Below, piece after piece: positions 15,688 through 22,993 of a stretch of DNA of 37,603 bases; the stretch's first letter is position 1; every line of letters begins with the position of its first letter. The notes beneath the pieces are model-generated. The model searched no databases. It had not been told where the DNA came from and saw only the letters and a program-made list of their open reading frames with translations. The stretch is taken from NCBI GenBank assembly GCA_900553835.1, contig USFF01000010.1, forward strand, positions 1 through 37,603, in the 5' to 3' direction. A program made the translations under genes and the position numbers. Source of the stretch: an uncultured Mycoplasmatota bacterium. Lineage in GTDB: Bacteria; Bacillota_I; Bacilli_A; RF39; UBA660.

Positions 15688-16561
15688 TTTATGTATTAAT
15701 GAATTTTTAAAATACTTAAAAGATATTAAAAACTATAGTGATTTAACTATAAATAGTTATTCTAAAGATTTAGAAGAATTTAATTATTTTATTAATAAAG
15801 ATTTACTAACTATTAATAAAAATGATATAAAAATATATTTAAAATATTTATTTGATAAAAGTAATAGTAGTAAAACTGTTAGTAGAAAAATAAGTACTTT
15901 AAAGAGTTTTTATAAATATTATAAGGCAAAAGGAAAAATAAGCATAAATCCAGTAAGTAATATAAAGTATCCTAAATTAGATAAAAATTTACCTAAATTT
16001 ATTCCATACAATGAGCTTGAGAATTTAATTGCAGTAAGTACTGAAGGTGCATTTGGTGAAAGAAATAACTTAATTATTGAACTTATGTATGCAACAGGTG
16101 TAAGAGTAAGTGAACTTGTAAATATTACTTTAGAAGATATTGATTTTCAAAACAAGCAAATAAATATATGCGGTAAAGGTTCTTATGAAAGAGTAGTTTA
16201 TTATGGTCTTCTAGCAGATAAAGCAATAAATAAATACATAAATAACTTAAGAAAAGAACTTTTAAAAGGAAAAGAAAATAAATATTTAATTCTAAATAAA
16301 GATGGAGAAAAAATAACAACAAGAGGTATTGCTAAAATAATTGATAATTTAATAAATAAAGTATCAATTAAAACAAAAGTAAGTCCACATACTTTAAGAC
16401 ATACTTTTGCAACACATCTTTTAGATAATGGCTGTGATTTAAGAAGTGTACAAGAACTTCTCGGGCACAAAAATATAAATACAACTGAAATATATACTCA
16501 TGTTACAAGTGAGAGATTAAAGGATGTATACTTTAAGAGTCATCCAAGAGGGAGGTTTTAA
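15677..16561 (+). CDS. xerD: Tyrosine recombinase XerC/XerD type
   Basis: 294 residues, the length of chromosomal Xer proteins. N-terminal SAM-like DNA-binding domain (LKDIKNYSDLTINSYSKDLEEF), then catalytic residues: Arg in ATGVRVSEL, Lys in the beta-hairpin after KQINICGKG, HTLRH with the second Arg, GH in ELLGHKNINTTEIYTH and the Tyr nucleophile in the same stretch. Xer recombinases resolve chromosome dimers at dif. The C-terminal LKDVYFKSHPRGRF is like XerD. Being the only clear tyrosine recombinase here and having no mobile-element context, it is more likely the housekeeping enzyme. No dif site was recognised. Confidence 0.85.
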   Translation: MLNNLCINEFLKYLKDIKNYSDLTINSYSKDLEEFNYFINKDLLTINKNDIKIYLKYLFDKSNSSKTVSRKISTLKSFYKYYKAKGKISINPVSNIKYPKLDKNLPKFIPYNELENLIAVSTEGAFGERNNLIIELMYATGVRVSELVNITLEDIDFQNKQINICGKGSYERVVYYGLLADKAINKYINNLRKELLKGKENKYLILNKDGEKITTRGIAKIIDNLINKVSIKTKVSPHTLRHTFATHLLDNGCDLRSVQELLGHKNINTTEIYTHVTSERLKDVYFKSHPRGRF

Positions 16562-16563
16562 TT

Positions 16564-17148
16564 ATGAGTAAGTTATATTTTAGATATGGTGCGATGAACT
16601 GTGGTAAAACTACTAATTTATTACAAGTTGCACATAATTATGAAGAAAGAGGTATGAGAGTGCTTTTACTAAAGCCTTCTATTGATACCAAAGCAAATAC
16701 TAAAGTAAGTAGTAGAATAGGAGTAGAAAGAGAAGTAGATCATTTAGTTTTACCAGATGAAAATTTAAAAGGTTATTTAAGTTTAATAAAAGATAAAACT
16801 GAGTGTATAATAGTAGATGAAGCACAGTTCTTAACTGAAAAACAAGTTGATGAATTATTTATATTTAGTAAACTTACAAGTATTCCAGTAATATGTTATG
16901 GCCTAAGAGCAGACTTTAGAAGTGAGTTATTTCCTGGTAGTAAAAGATTATTTGAACTTGCAGATAATATAGAAGAACTTTATACTATTTGTAGATGTGG
17001 TAAAAAAGCTAGATTTAATGCTAGGATAGTAAATGGAGAATTTACTTTAGAAGGAAGTCAAGTAGCAATAGATGGAGAAGTAAACTATGAAAGTTTATGT
17101 GGTAAATGTTATTTAAGAAAAGTTAAAAAGATAAGAGGAGAATATTAA
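16564..17148 (+). CDS. tdk: Thymidine kinase
   Basis: 194 residues, type II thymidine kinase. The P-loop YGAMNCGKTTNLL is a slight variant of the usual GPMFSGKT. The DEAQF Walker-B-like motif (IIVDEAQFL), the YGLRADFRSELF segment and the zinc-binding Cys pairs CRCGKKA and CGKCYLRK are all present. It phosphorylates thymidine for dTTP salvage. Lies 2 bp after the xer gene, and its TAA overlaps the ATG of ppdK (TAATG), so the three form an operon. Confidence 0.95.
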   Translation: MSKLYFRYGAMNCGKTTNLLQVAHNYEERGMRVLLLKPSIDTKANTKVSSRIGVEREVDHLVLPDENLKGYLSLIKDKTECIIVDEAQFLTEKQVDELFIFSKLTSIPVICYGLRADFRSELFPGSKRLFELADNIEELYTICRCGKKARFNARIVNGEFTLEGSQVAIDGEVNYESLCGKCYLRKVKKIRGEY

Positions 17149-19769
17149 TGAAATATGTATACATGTTTAATGAAGGAAACAAAGATTTAAAAAATTTATT
17201 AGGAGGTAAAGGTGCTAATCTAGCAGAAATGACTAATATTGGTCTTCCAGTACCAAGTGGGTTTACTATAACAACAGAAGCATGCACTAAATACTATGAA
17301 GATGGGGAAGTATTAAATAGTGAAATAGAAAACGAAATATATGAAACTTTAAAAAAATTAGAAGAAAAAACTGGTAAAGAATTTGGAAGTACTACTAACC
17401 CTCTTTTAGTAAGTGTAAGAAGTGGTGCAAGAGCATCTATGCCAGGTATGATGGATACAGTATTAAATCTAGGAATGAATGATTTAGTTGCAGAAAATTT
17501 TAGTAAAGTAACTAATAATCCTAGATTTGTATATGACTCATATAGAAGATTTATACAAATGTTTGCAGATGTAGTAAAAGGTTATCCAAAATCAAGTTTT
17601 GAAAGAAAATTTGATAAAATAAAAGAAGAAAAAGGTGTAAAATATGACACTGAATTAACTAGTGAAGACTTAAAAGAAGTAGTTAATATCTATAAAGAAG
17701 AATATAAAAGAATAAGTAAAGAAGACTTTCCAAGTGATCCAAAAGTACAATTAATTGAAGCAGTAAAAGCTGTATTTAGAAGTTGGAATAACGAAAGAGC
17801 AAAAACATATAGAAGACTAAATGATATACCATCTAGCTGGGGAACAGCAGTTAATGTACAAGAAATGGTTTATGGTAACAGCGGAGAAACTTCTGGTACT
17901 GGTGTTGCATTTACTAGAAACCCTGCAACTGGGGAAAAGAAACTATTTGGTGAATACCTAATAAATGCACAGGGGGAAGATGTAGTAGCGGGAATACGTA
18001 CTCCACTTGGTATTGAAACTTTAAAAGAAAATATGCCAGAAGTTTATAATGAATTTATAAAAATATGTGAAGTATTAGAAAAGCATTATAAAGATATGCA
18101 AGATATGGAGTTTACTATTGAGAATGGAAAACTATTTATGCTTCAAACTAGAAATGGTAAAAGAACTGCTTCTGCAGCAATTAAAATAGCAGTTGATTTA
18201 GTAAATGAAGGATTAATTGCTGAGGAAGAAGCACTTCTAAGAGTTGAACCAAAAAGTTTGGATCAATTACTTCATAAAGGATTTAATACTATCAGCCTTA
18301 AAAAAGCTGAAGTAGTTGCAACAGGATTAGCAGCAAGTCCAGGAGCTGCAACTGGTAAAATATTTTTTACAGCAGGAAAAATAATGGAAGAATATAATAG
18401 TGGAGAAAAAGACTTAATACTAGTTAGACTTGAGACAAGTCCAGAAGACATAGAAGGAATGAACCTAGCGCATGGTATATTAACTATAAGAGGTGGAATG
18501 ACTTCCCATGCAGCAGTAGTAGCAAGAGGAATGGGAACATGCTGTGTAAGTGGATGCTCTAGTATTACAATTGATGAAGAAAAGAAAACGCTAACTCTGC
18601 CAAATGGAGAGGTTTTAATAGAAGGAGACTGGATAAGTTTAGATGGCTCTAGTGGCAACGTATACGCTGAAAAAATAGAAACAGAAGAAGCAAACATAAG
18701 TGGAGACTTTGAAGTATTTATGTCATGGGCAGATAAAACTAGAAGGCTTAAAATAAGGACTAATGCAGATACCCCAAGAGATGCTAAAGAAGCAAGAAAA
18801 TTTGGTGCAGAAGGAATAGGACTATGTAGAACTGAACATATGTTCTTTGAAAGTACAAGAATATTTAACTTTAGAAAAATGATAACAGCAGATACTCTAG
18901 AAAAAAGAGAAGCTGCACTTAAAGAAATTCTTCCATATCAAAGAGAAGACTTCTCAGGCTTATTTAAAGCAATGGATGGTTATGGAGTAACTATAAGACT
19001 ACTTGATCCACCACTACATGAATTCTTACCTCATACAGATAATGAAATAAAAGAATTAAGCGAAGCTTTAAATATGACTTTTGAAAGTCTAAAAAGAAGA
19101 GTTGAAAGCCTAAAAGAGTTTAATCCAATGATGGGCCACAGAGGATGCAGACTAGATGTAACATATCCTGAAATAGCTAAAATGCAAACAAGAGCAATAA
19201 TAGAAGCAGCACTCGAAGTAAAAGGCGAAGGAATAGAAGTAAAACCTGAAATAATGATACCACTTATATGTGATGAAAATGAAATTAAATATGTTAAAAA
19301 TATCATAGTAGAAACAGCAGATGAAATAATAAAAGAAAGTAATCAAACTTTAGAATACTCAGTTGGTACTATGATTGAAATTCCAAGAGCAGCCTTAACA
19401 GCAGACAAAATAGCAAAACATGCAGAGTTCTTTAGTTTTGGAACAAATGACTTAACTCAAATGACATACGGTTTCTCTAGAGATGATGCAGGAAAATTCT
19501 TAAATGACTACTATAAAAAAGGAATATTTGAAAGTGATCCATTCTCAAAAATAGATAGAGAAGGAGTAGGTTCTCTTATGAAAATAGGAGTAGAACTTGG
19601 AAGAAAAACAAGGCCAAATATTAAGCTTGGAATATGCGGAGAACATGGAGGAGAAGCCTCTTCTATAGAATTTTGTGAAATATTAGGACTAGACTATGTA
19701 TCATGTAGTCCATACAGAGTACCATCAGCTCGTTTAGCAGCAGCCATAGCAGTTATTAAAAACAAATAA
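17148..19769 (+). CDS. ppdK: Pyruvate, phosphate dikinase
   Basis: 873 residues, full length. N-terminal ATP-grasp region (GGKGANLAEMTNIGLPVPSGFTI; SVRSGARASMPGMMDTVLNLG; TRNPATGEKKLFGEYL), central phosphohistidine domain GGMTSHAAVVARGMG with the His and the neighbouring regulatory Thr, and a C-terminal PEP/pyruvate TIM barrel (GIGLCRTEHMFF; GICGEHGGEASSIEF with the catalytic Cys). It interconverts pyruvate, ATP and phosphate with PEP, AMP and pyrophosphate; in fermentative bacteria it often runs in the glycolytic direction. No PPDK regulatory protein gene is seen nearby. Confidence 0.97.
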   Translation: MKYVYMFNEGNKDLKNLLGGKGANLAEMTNIGLPVPSGFTITTEACTKYYEDGEVLNSEIENEIYETLKKLEEKTGKEFGSTTNPLLVSVRSGARASMPGMMDTVLNLGMNDLVAENFSKVTNNPRFVYDSYRRFIQMFADVVKGYPKSSFERKFDKIKEEKGVKYDTELTSEDLKEVVNIYKEEYKRISKEDFPSDPKVQLIEAVKAVFRSWNNERAKTYRRLNDIPSSWGTAVNVQEMVYGNSGETSGTGVAFTRNPATGEKKLFGEYLINAQGEDVVAGIRTPLGIETLKENMPEVYNEFIKICEVLEKHYKDMQDMEFTIENGKLFMLQTRNGKRTASAAIKIAVDLVNEGLIAEEEALLRVEPKSLDQLLHKGFNTISLKKAEVVATGLAASPGAATGKIFFTAGKIMEEYNSGEKDLILVRLETSPEDIEGMNLAHGILTIRGGMTSHAAVVARGMGTCCVSGCSSITIDEEKKTLTLPNGEVLIEGDWISLDGSSGNVYAEKIETEEANISGDFEVFMSWADKTRRLKIRTNADTPRDAKEARKFGAEGIGLCRTEHMFFESTRIFNFRKMITADTLEKREAALKEILPYQREDFSGLFKAMDGYGVTIRLLDPPLHEFLPHTDNEIKELSEALNMTFESLKRRVESLKEFNPMMGHRGCRLDVTYPEIAKMQTRAIIEAALEVKGEGIEVKPEIMIPLICDENEIKYVKNIIVETADEIIKESNQTLEYSVGTMIEIPRAALTADKIAKHAEFFSFGTNDLTQMTYGFSRDDAGKFLNDYYKKGIFESDPFSKIDREGVGSLMKIGVELGRKTRPNIKLGICGEHGGEASSIEFCEILGLDYVSCSPYRVPSARLAAAIAVIKNK

Positions 19770-19778
19770 CTAAACAAA

Positions 19779-19807
19779 TAATTTGCGGTCGCAAATTGCG
19801 ACCACAA
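19779..19807 (+). terminator. Hairpin after ppdK
   Basis: Near-palindrome with GGTCGCAA / TTGCGACC core and TTTG / CAAA ends, 10 bp after the ppdK stop; no true T-run follows, so terminator strength is uncertain. Confidence 0.45.
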
Positions 19808-19831
19808 AATTAATAAATAAAAAAATATCTA

Positions 19832-19860
19832 TTGAAAACAAAAAAATTATTTGATAAAAT
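19832..19860 (+). promoter_or_regulatory. Sigma-A promoter of the CdiA-like nuclease leader
   Basis: TTGAAA (19832-19837), 17-bp spacer, TAAAAT (19855-19860). It would start an RNA about 135 nt upstream of the coding start at 20003. Confidence 0.6.
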
Positions 19861-19866
19861 AAAAAT

Positions 19867-19990
19867 GTATTAATTACTTGACACGTTAATATGACAATTT
19901 GATCGATAGGGTGTAATTTCTTAAGTCAAGAAAGAACTTATACATTATGCGGAGTATACCTTTTATAGGGGTATACTCCTTTTTATTTTT
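19867..19990 (+). ncRNA. Unassigned structured leader RNA ending in a terminator
   Basis: The predicted ~120-nt leader contains CTTGAC (19878-19883) that can pair with GTCAAG (19925-19930), a possible TATAC/GTATA alternative pairing, and then a strong terminator: GGAGTATACC (19951-19960) with GGTATACTCC (19970-19979) and T-run. The ribosome site AAGGAGG follows immediately. This order is typical of riboswitch or attenuator control, but I do not recognise a known class. Confidence 0.4.
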
Positions 19991-20002
19991 TAAGGAGGAA
20001 TG

Positions 20003-20551
20003 ATGGTAGTAGTAAAAGAAAGATTATATGAAGATATAACTGAAAAATGTTTTAATAATAAGTATAAAAAATATTATGTTATTGATGCGAAATACTTTTG
20101 TGTTGGCAAAAAGAAATATTTTGTTGATGGTAAAAGGGTAGTACTTGATTATTCGGATAAAGAAAAAGAAATAGCAAAGTGGCTTGGCAAAACATTTGGA
20201 GGAAAAATATACATGCTTCCTAGGGTAAATAAACCTGATGGTATAATGACTGCAGATTATTTGTTTAGAAATGAGTGTTGGGATTTGAAGACAATAAATG
20301 GCTTAGGTAAAAGAGTGTTGGAAGATTCAATAAAAAGAAAAAAGCGGCAGTCCAAAAATTTTATATTTGATATTACTAATAGTAAAATCGAAAAAGAAAG
20401 CCTATTTCAGCAATTAGACAAAATATATAAGTCCAAAACTACAGATTGGGTAGATAAAATTATCGTAAAAAAGTATGAAGATGTATTGGTGATTTACAAA
20501 AGAAAACAAAAATGTGACCGCGCTGGTAATTCAGCACGACCACATTCATAA
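20003..20551 (+). CDS. Orphan CdiA-C-type tRNA nuclease-like domain protein
   Basis: 182 residues. The C-terminal ~120 residues match by eye the CdiA C-terminal tRNase fold seen at the tips of contact-dependent toxins and phage/ICE MuF-type proteins: MLPRVNKPDGIMTADYLF, ECWDLKTI (Asp and Lys of a PD-(D/E)XK-like site), KKRQSKNFIFDI and TDWVDKIIVKK. No export signal and no delivery module, so it is a detached toxin-like domain. Start 20003 is chosen over ATG 20000 because AAGGAGG ends at 19999. No immunity gene is evident next to it. Its last codons form the terminator of a minus-strand hairpin RNA (20501-20549). Leader with terminator upstream suggests restrained expression. Confidence 0.65.
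   Translation: MVVVKERLYEDITEKCFNNKYKKYYVIDAKYFCVGKKKYFVDGKRVVLDYSDKEKEIAKWLGKTFGGKIYMLPRVNKPDGIMTADYLFRNECWDLKTINGLGKRVLEDSIKRKKRQSKNFIFDITNSKIEKESLFQQLDKIYKSKTTDWVDKIIVKKYEDVLVIYKRKQKCDRAGNSARPHS
20501..20549 (-). ncRNA. Hairpin RNA unit 4, antisense to the 3' end of the CdiA-like gene
   Basis: Predicted ~50-nt minus-strand RNA. Stem 20511-20525 with 20532-20546, 15 of 15 pairs counting G-U wobbles, then a T-rich tail (TTTTTGTTTTCTTTT). The wobble pairs would be A-C mismatches in plus-strand RNA, so the minus transcript is the folded one. Its sequence overlaps the last ~50 nt of the coding region. Confidence 0.6.
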
Positions 20552-20674
20552 ATACATTGTAGCACAAAAATTATATTATGTCAAATTTATCTAAGTTCTA
20601 GATGTAAGTTGTAACACTTTTAATACTTTAACTATTAATAAATAAAAAAGAAGCAACCTTGTTGTAAAGCCAAC
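20551..20674. repeat. Direct repeat, copy A (~124 bp)
   Basis: Nearly identical to 20831-20955 (a handful of differences). Contains a minus-strand promoter at its left end and, at its right end, the 3' half of hairpin unit 1. In copy A the 5' arm of that hairpin and its promoter are missing, so it is a truncated duplicate. Confidence 0.85.
20556..20584 (-). promoter_or_regulatory. Promoter of hairpin RNA unit 4
   Basis: Minus strand TTGACA (20579-20584), 17-bp spacer ending TGTGC, TACAAT (20556-20561). Confidence 0.7.
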
Positions 20675-20689
20675 ACTTTAACTATTAGT

Positions 20690-20740
20690 AAAAAAAGACT
20701 AGCCGCAACCCTACGGGTCACGACCAGCCAATGTAATTAC
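20690..20740 (-). ncRNA. Hairpin RNA unit 3
   Basis: Predicted ~50-nt minus-strand RNA with a 15-bp stem (20697-20711 with 20715-20729, all paired counting G-U) and a run of seven T. No coding region overlaps it. Confidence 0.6.
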
Positions 20741-20746
20741 ATTTAC

Positions 20747-20775
20747 ATTTTACTATATTTTATGCAAAAAGTCAA
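20747..20775 (-). promoter_or_regulatory. Promoter of hairpin RNA unit 3
   Basis: Minus strand TTGACT (20770-20775), 17-bp spacer, TAAAAT (20747-20752). Confidence 0.65.
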
Positions 20776-20784
20776 ATTTTATGT

Positions 20785-20829
20785 AAAAAGAAGTGACCCC
20801 TCCGATTAACGGTGGGACCACTCCTTAAT
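20785..20829 (-). ncRNA. Hairpin RNA unit 2
   Basis: Predicted ~45-nt minus-strand RNA. AGTGGTCCC pairs with GGGGTCACT (tandem G-U in the middle), with an inner CCG/CGG, followed by TCTTTTT. Hairpin 20792-20822. Confidence 0.6.
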
Positions 20830-20830
20830 G

Positions 20831-20955
20831 AATACATAATAGCACAAAAATTATATTATGTCAAATTTATCTAAGTTATAGATGTAAGTTGTAACACTTT
20901 TAATACTTTAACTATTAATAAATAAAAAAAGAAGCAACCTTGTTGTAAAGCCAAC
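20831..20955. repeat. Direct repeat, copy B (~125 bp)
   Basis: Second copy of the repeat at 20551-20674, 280 bp apart. It includes the unit-2 promoter and runs into the complete hairpin unit 1. Together the two copies fill most of the gene-free stretch 20552-21023; apart from hairpin units 1-4 I see no coding sequence there. Confidence 0.85.
20836..20864 (-). promoter_or_regulatory. Promoter of hairpin RNA unit 2
   Basis: Minus strand TTGACA (20859-20864), 17-bp spacer ending TGTGC, TATTAT (20836-20841). Confidence 0.75.
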
Positions 20956-20970
20956 GCTTTTGCTTCTTTT
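20925..20970 (-). ncRNA. Hairpin RNA unit 1
   Basis: Predicted ~46-nt minus-strand RNA: GAAGCAA…TTGCTTC closing stem (20931-20937 / 20960-20966), inner GTTG/CAAC, then seven T. The plus strand also ends in TTCTTTT, so it may serve as a bidirectional terminator. Confidence 0.6.
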
Positions 20971-20976
20971 AATGAG

Positions 20977-21005
20977 ATTATAACATACAAATTAAAATAT
21001 GTCAA
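20977..21005 (-). promoter_or_regulatory. Promoter of hairpin RNA unit 1
   Basis: Minus strand consensus TTGACA (21000-21005), 17-bp spacer, TATAAT (20977-20982); the best sigma-A match in the window, lying divergently next to radC. Confidence 0.8.
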
Positions 21006-21023
21006 AAAAGAAAGGAATTAATT

Positions 21024-21707
21024 ATGAAAATAAATGAACTTATAAAAGAAGAAAAACCAAGAGAAAAATTAAAAAGATTAGGAGTAAGATATTTGTCTGA
21101 TAGTGAACTATTAAGTATTATATTGAGAACTGGTAATAAAAATGAAGCAGTTAATGAATTATCTTCTAGAGTACTTAAAGAAATAGGGGGAGTAAAGTAT
21201 TTAAAAGATATGACTATTAATAGTTTATGTAAAATAAATGGAATAAAACTTTCTAAAGCAAGTATTATCTTAGCATCTTTTGAACTAGCTAGAAGATGTT
21301 TAGAAGTAAAAGATACTTTAAAACTAAATGATCCTTTAAAAATATATGAATATATTAAAAGTGATTATATTGATATCACGCAAGAAAAATTTACTATATT
21401 ACTATTTAATAATAAATTAAATTTAATTAATAAAAAAGAATTATATTTAGGTACAAATAAACTATTAGATATAAGTCCTAGAGAAATATTTAGAGAAGCT
21501 TTAAAAGAAAGTGCAACAAGATTAGTTTTAGTTCATAATCATCCTTCTGGAGATATAACTCCTAGTAAAAGAGATAATGAAGTAACTAAACAACTTGCAG
21601 ATGCTGGTAAATTAATGGATATTGAAGTAGAAGATCATCTAATAATAGGAGACAATAAATACTTTAGTTATAAAAATAGTAGCAAATATAGTCATTATTT
21701 AGCATAA
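21024..21707 (+). CDS. radC: RadC-family JAB-domain protein
   Basis: 227 residues. N-terminal helix-hairpin-helix region (LSDSELLSIILRTGNKNEAV; INSLCKINGIKLSKASIILASFELARR) and a C-terminal JAB/MPN metalloprotease-like domain with HNHPSGDITPSKRD, the JAMM metal-binding motif. The family was once thought to act in DNA repair; its true biochemical role is unsettled, though it is linked to competence and mobile elements. Ribosome site GAAAGGAA; follows the hairpin RNA array. Confidence 0.93.
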   Translation: MKINELIKEEKPREKLKRLGVRYLSDSELLSIILRTGNKNEAVNELSSRVLKEIGGVKYLKDMTINSLCKINGIKLSKASIILASFELARRCLEVKDTLKLNDPLKIYEYIKSDYIDITQEKFTILLFNNKLNLINKKELYLGTNKLLDISPREIFREALKESATRLVLVHNHPSGDITPSKRDNEVTKQLADAGKLMDIEVEDHLIIGDNKYFSYKNSSKYSHYLA

Positions 21708-21728
21708 AATTATAACGGGTGGTATACT

Positions 21729-22094
21729 GTGAATAAAAAGGAAGAATTTAAAGAGTTTTTAAGAAACAATCCATATTTATCATCAAGAGTAAATGAGGGA
21801 GTAACTACATACCAAAAACTATATGAAACCTATGATATATATGGGGAAACATCAAGTGTATGGGATGAATTTAAAACTAAAAAGAAAGATAGTGCTAAAG
21901 TAACAGATAGTGTAAAAAGTGTTCTAAATAATTTAAAGAATGTTGACTTAGATAAATTAGAAGAAAACATAGGTTCTTTAGAAAAAGCACTTGGTTTTTT
22001 AGAAGAAATAGTATCTTCTAGAAGTGAAAAGAAAGAAGAAAAGAAAAGCACTAAGAAAAAAGCATCAAGTATAGAAAGGTTTTTTGATGACTAA
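21729..22094 (+). CDS. YlbD-like protein
   Basis: 121 residues starting at GTG 21729 with GGGTGGT upstream. KKEEFKEFLRNNPYLSSRVNEGVTTYQKLYETYDIYGETSSVW resembles the YlbD (coat-protein-like) family of Bacillus, followed by a charged Lys/Glu/Ser-rich tail. Presence of the YlbE-like gene directly after it (ATG overlapping the stop region) supports the pair ylbD-ylbE. YlbD was named from a sporulation context in Bacillus; no other sporulation gene is seen, so its role here is unknown. Confidence 0.65.
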   Translation: MNKKEEFKEFLRNNPYLSSRVNEGVTTYQKLYETYDIYGETSSVWDEFKTKKKDSAKVTDSVKSVLNNLKNVDLDKLEENIGSLEKALGFLEEIVSSRSEKKEEKKSTKKKASSIERFFDD

Positions 22095-22315
22095 TGAGAT
22101 ATGAAATAAAAGAAAAAATATATAGTGATCCCAATTTACTTAAGTACTTAAGAGAAAACTCGGGCTGGTATAAAAAACTAAATAGAAATGAACCAATAGA
22201 AAATATGATTAATGAAATGAAAGAAAGATATGGTCTTAGATTTAAAGACAAGGTAGATAAAATAGGAACAGGAATAGATTTAATTAATGCATTTATGAAT
22301 GTTACTAAAGAGTAG
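22094..22315 (+). CDS. YlbE-like protein
   Basis: 73 residues. The NSGWYKKLNRNEPIENM segment matches the WYRxLxRxP core of the YlbE-like family; function is unknown. Overlaps the end of the YlbD-like gene by one base, so it is translationally coupled. Confidence 0.7.
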   Translation: MRYEIKEKIYSDPNLLKYLRENSGWYKKLNRNEPIENMINEMKERYGLRFKDKVDKIGTGIDLINAFMNVTKE

Positions 22316-22348
22316 TTTACAAAAAATGTAAAAAGTTTAATTTTGATA

Positions 22349-22378
22349 TTGACTATTATTCTATGATTTTGCTATAAT
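22349..22378 (+). promoter_or_regulatory. Promoter of the prepilin gene
   Basis: TTGACT (22349-22354), 18-bp spacer ending TTTTGC (extended -10) and TATAAT (22373-22378). Confidence 0.75.
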
Positions 22379-22396
22379 TAAATTATGGTAAAGAGA

Positions 22397-22423
22397 GATA
22401 TATTTTCCAAGTATATCTTTTAA
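22397..22423 (+). promoter_or_regulatory. Terminator-like hairpin in prepilin leader
   Basis: AGATATA / TATATCT stem with TTTT, between the promoter and the ribosome site; it could dampen or regulate expression of the pilin. Confidence 0.4.
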
Positions 22424-22446
22424 GTAAAAGGAGAGGATGATTGGAA

Positions 22447-22917
22447 ATGAAGAAATTAAATAAGAGAGGTTTTACTTTAGTTGAATTATTAGCAGTAATA
22501 GCAATATTAGCAATTCTAATGTTATTAGTTATGCCAAATGTTCTAGGAATGTTTACTAGAGGAAGAGAAGATGCATTCGTAACAGAAGCTCAAAGTTTAT
22601 GGAAAGCGGCTGAACAAAAATATGTAACTGACTCAATTAGTGGTACAACACCTGGGCCTTATTGTAAAAATTCAGGTATTACAACAGGATGTATAGAAAT
22701 AAGCGGTGTAAGTTCAAGTTTCAAATACTATATTGACTTTGATACTACAACTGGAACTATTAAAACATTTAACTTAATGGATAATAACTTCAATATCGTA
22801 GGCGCAACTAACATTGACTTTAAATCTGACAATAAAGTTGTTGCTAACGGAAGTAATAAAGTACTTAAATGTACAAGCAGTAACGGAACAGTTACTTGTC
22901 AAGTATCTGCATCTTAA
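22447..22917 (+). CDS. Type IV prepilin / major pseudopilin
   Basis: 156 residues from ATG 22447 (TTG 22441 is an alternative; GGAGAGG fits 22447 better). MKKLNKRGFTLVELLAVIAILAILMLLVMPN is a class III prepilin signal with cleavage after Gly and Glu at +5. The mature domain is Gly/Thr/Ser-rich with four Cys (YCKN, GCIE, LKCTS, VTCQ), suggesting two disulfides. Strong own promoter, leader hairpin and terminator indicate an abundant product. Likely the main pilin assembled by the ATPase at 13885-15213. Confidence 0.88.
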   Translation: MKKLNKRGFTLVELLAVIAILAILMLLVMPNVLGMFTRGREDAFVTEAQSLWKAAEQKYVTDSISGTTPGPYCKNSGITTGCIEISGVSSSFKYYIDFDTTTGTIKTFNLMDNNFNIVGATNIDFKSDNKVVANGSNKVLKCTSSNGTVTCQVSAS

Positions 22918-22925
22918 TAAAATTT

Positions 22926-22952
22926 AAGAAGGGTTAACTCCTTCTTTTTTTT
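22926..22952 (+). terminator. Terminator of the prepilin gene
   Basis: AAGAAGG / CCTTCTT stem around GTTAACT, then a run of T. Confidence 0.8.
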
Positions 22953-22993
22953 ATATCAAATTTATTATATAATATTTATAGGAGGCTCTTATT

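Noticed and set aside
15677..16561. Xer-type recombinase as integrase of a mobile element
   Set aside because: It is in an operon with tdk and ppdK, has the chromosomal Xer length, and no attachment-site repeats flank it.
18272..18697. Long minus-strand open frame inside ppdK
   Set aside because: It is the reverse-strand shadow of a strongly conserved coding region; no ribosome site or family resemblance. The same holds for the other minus-strand frames over plus-strand genes.
20501..21005. CRISPR array or integron attC array
   Set aside because: Repeats are two ~124-bp direct copies, not short regular repeats with spacers; hairpins lack the conserved attC boxes and no integrase or cas gene is present.
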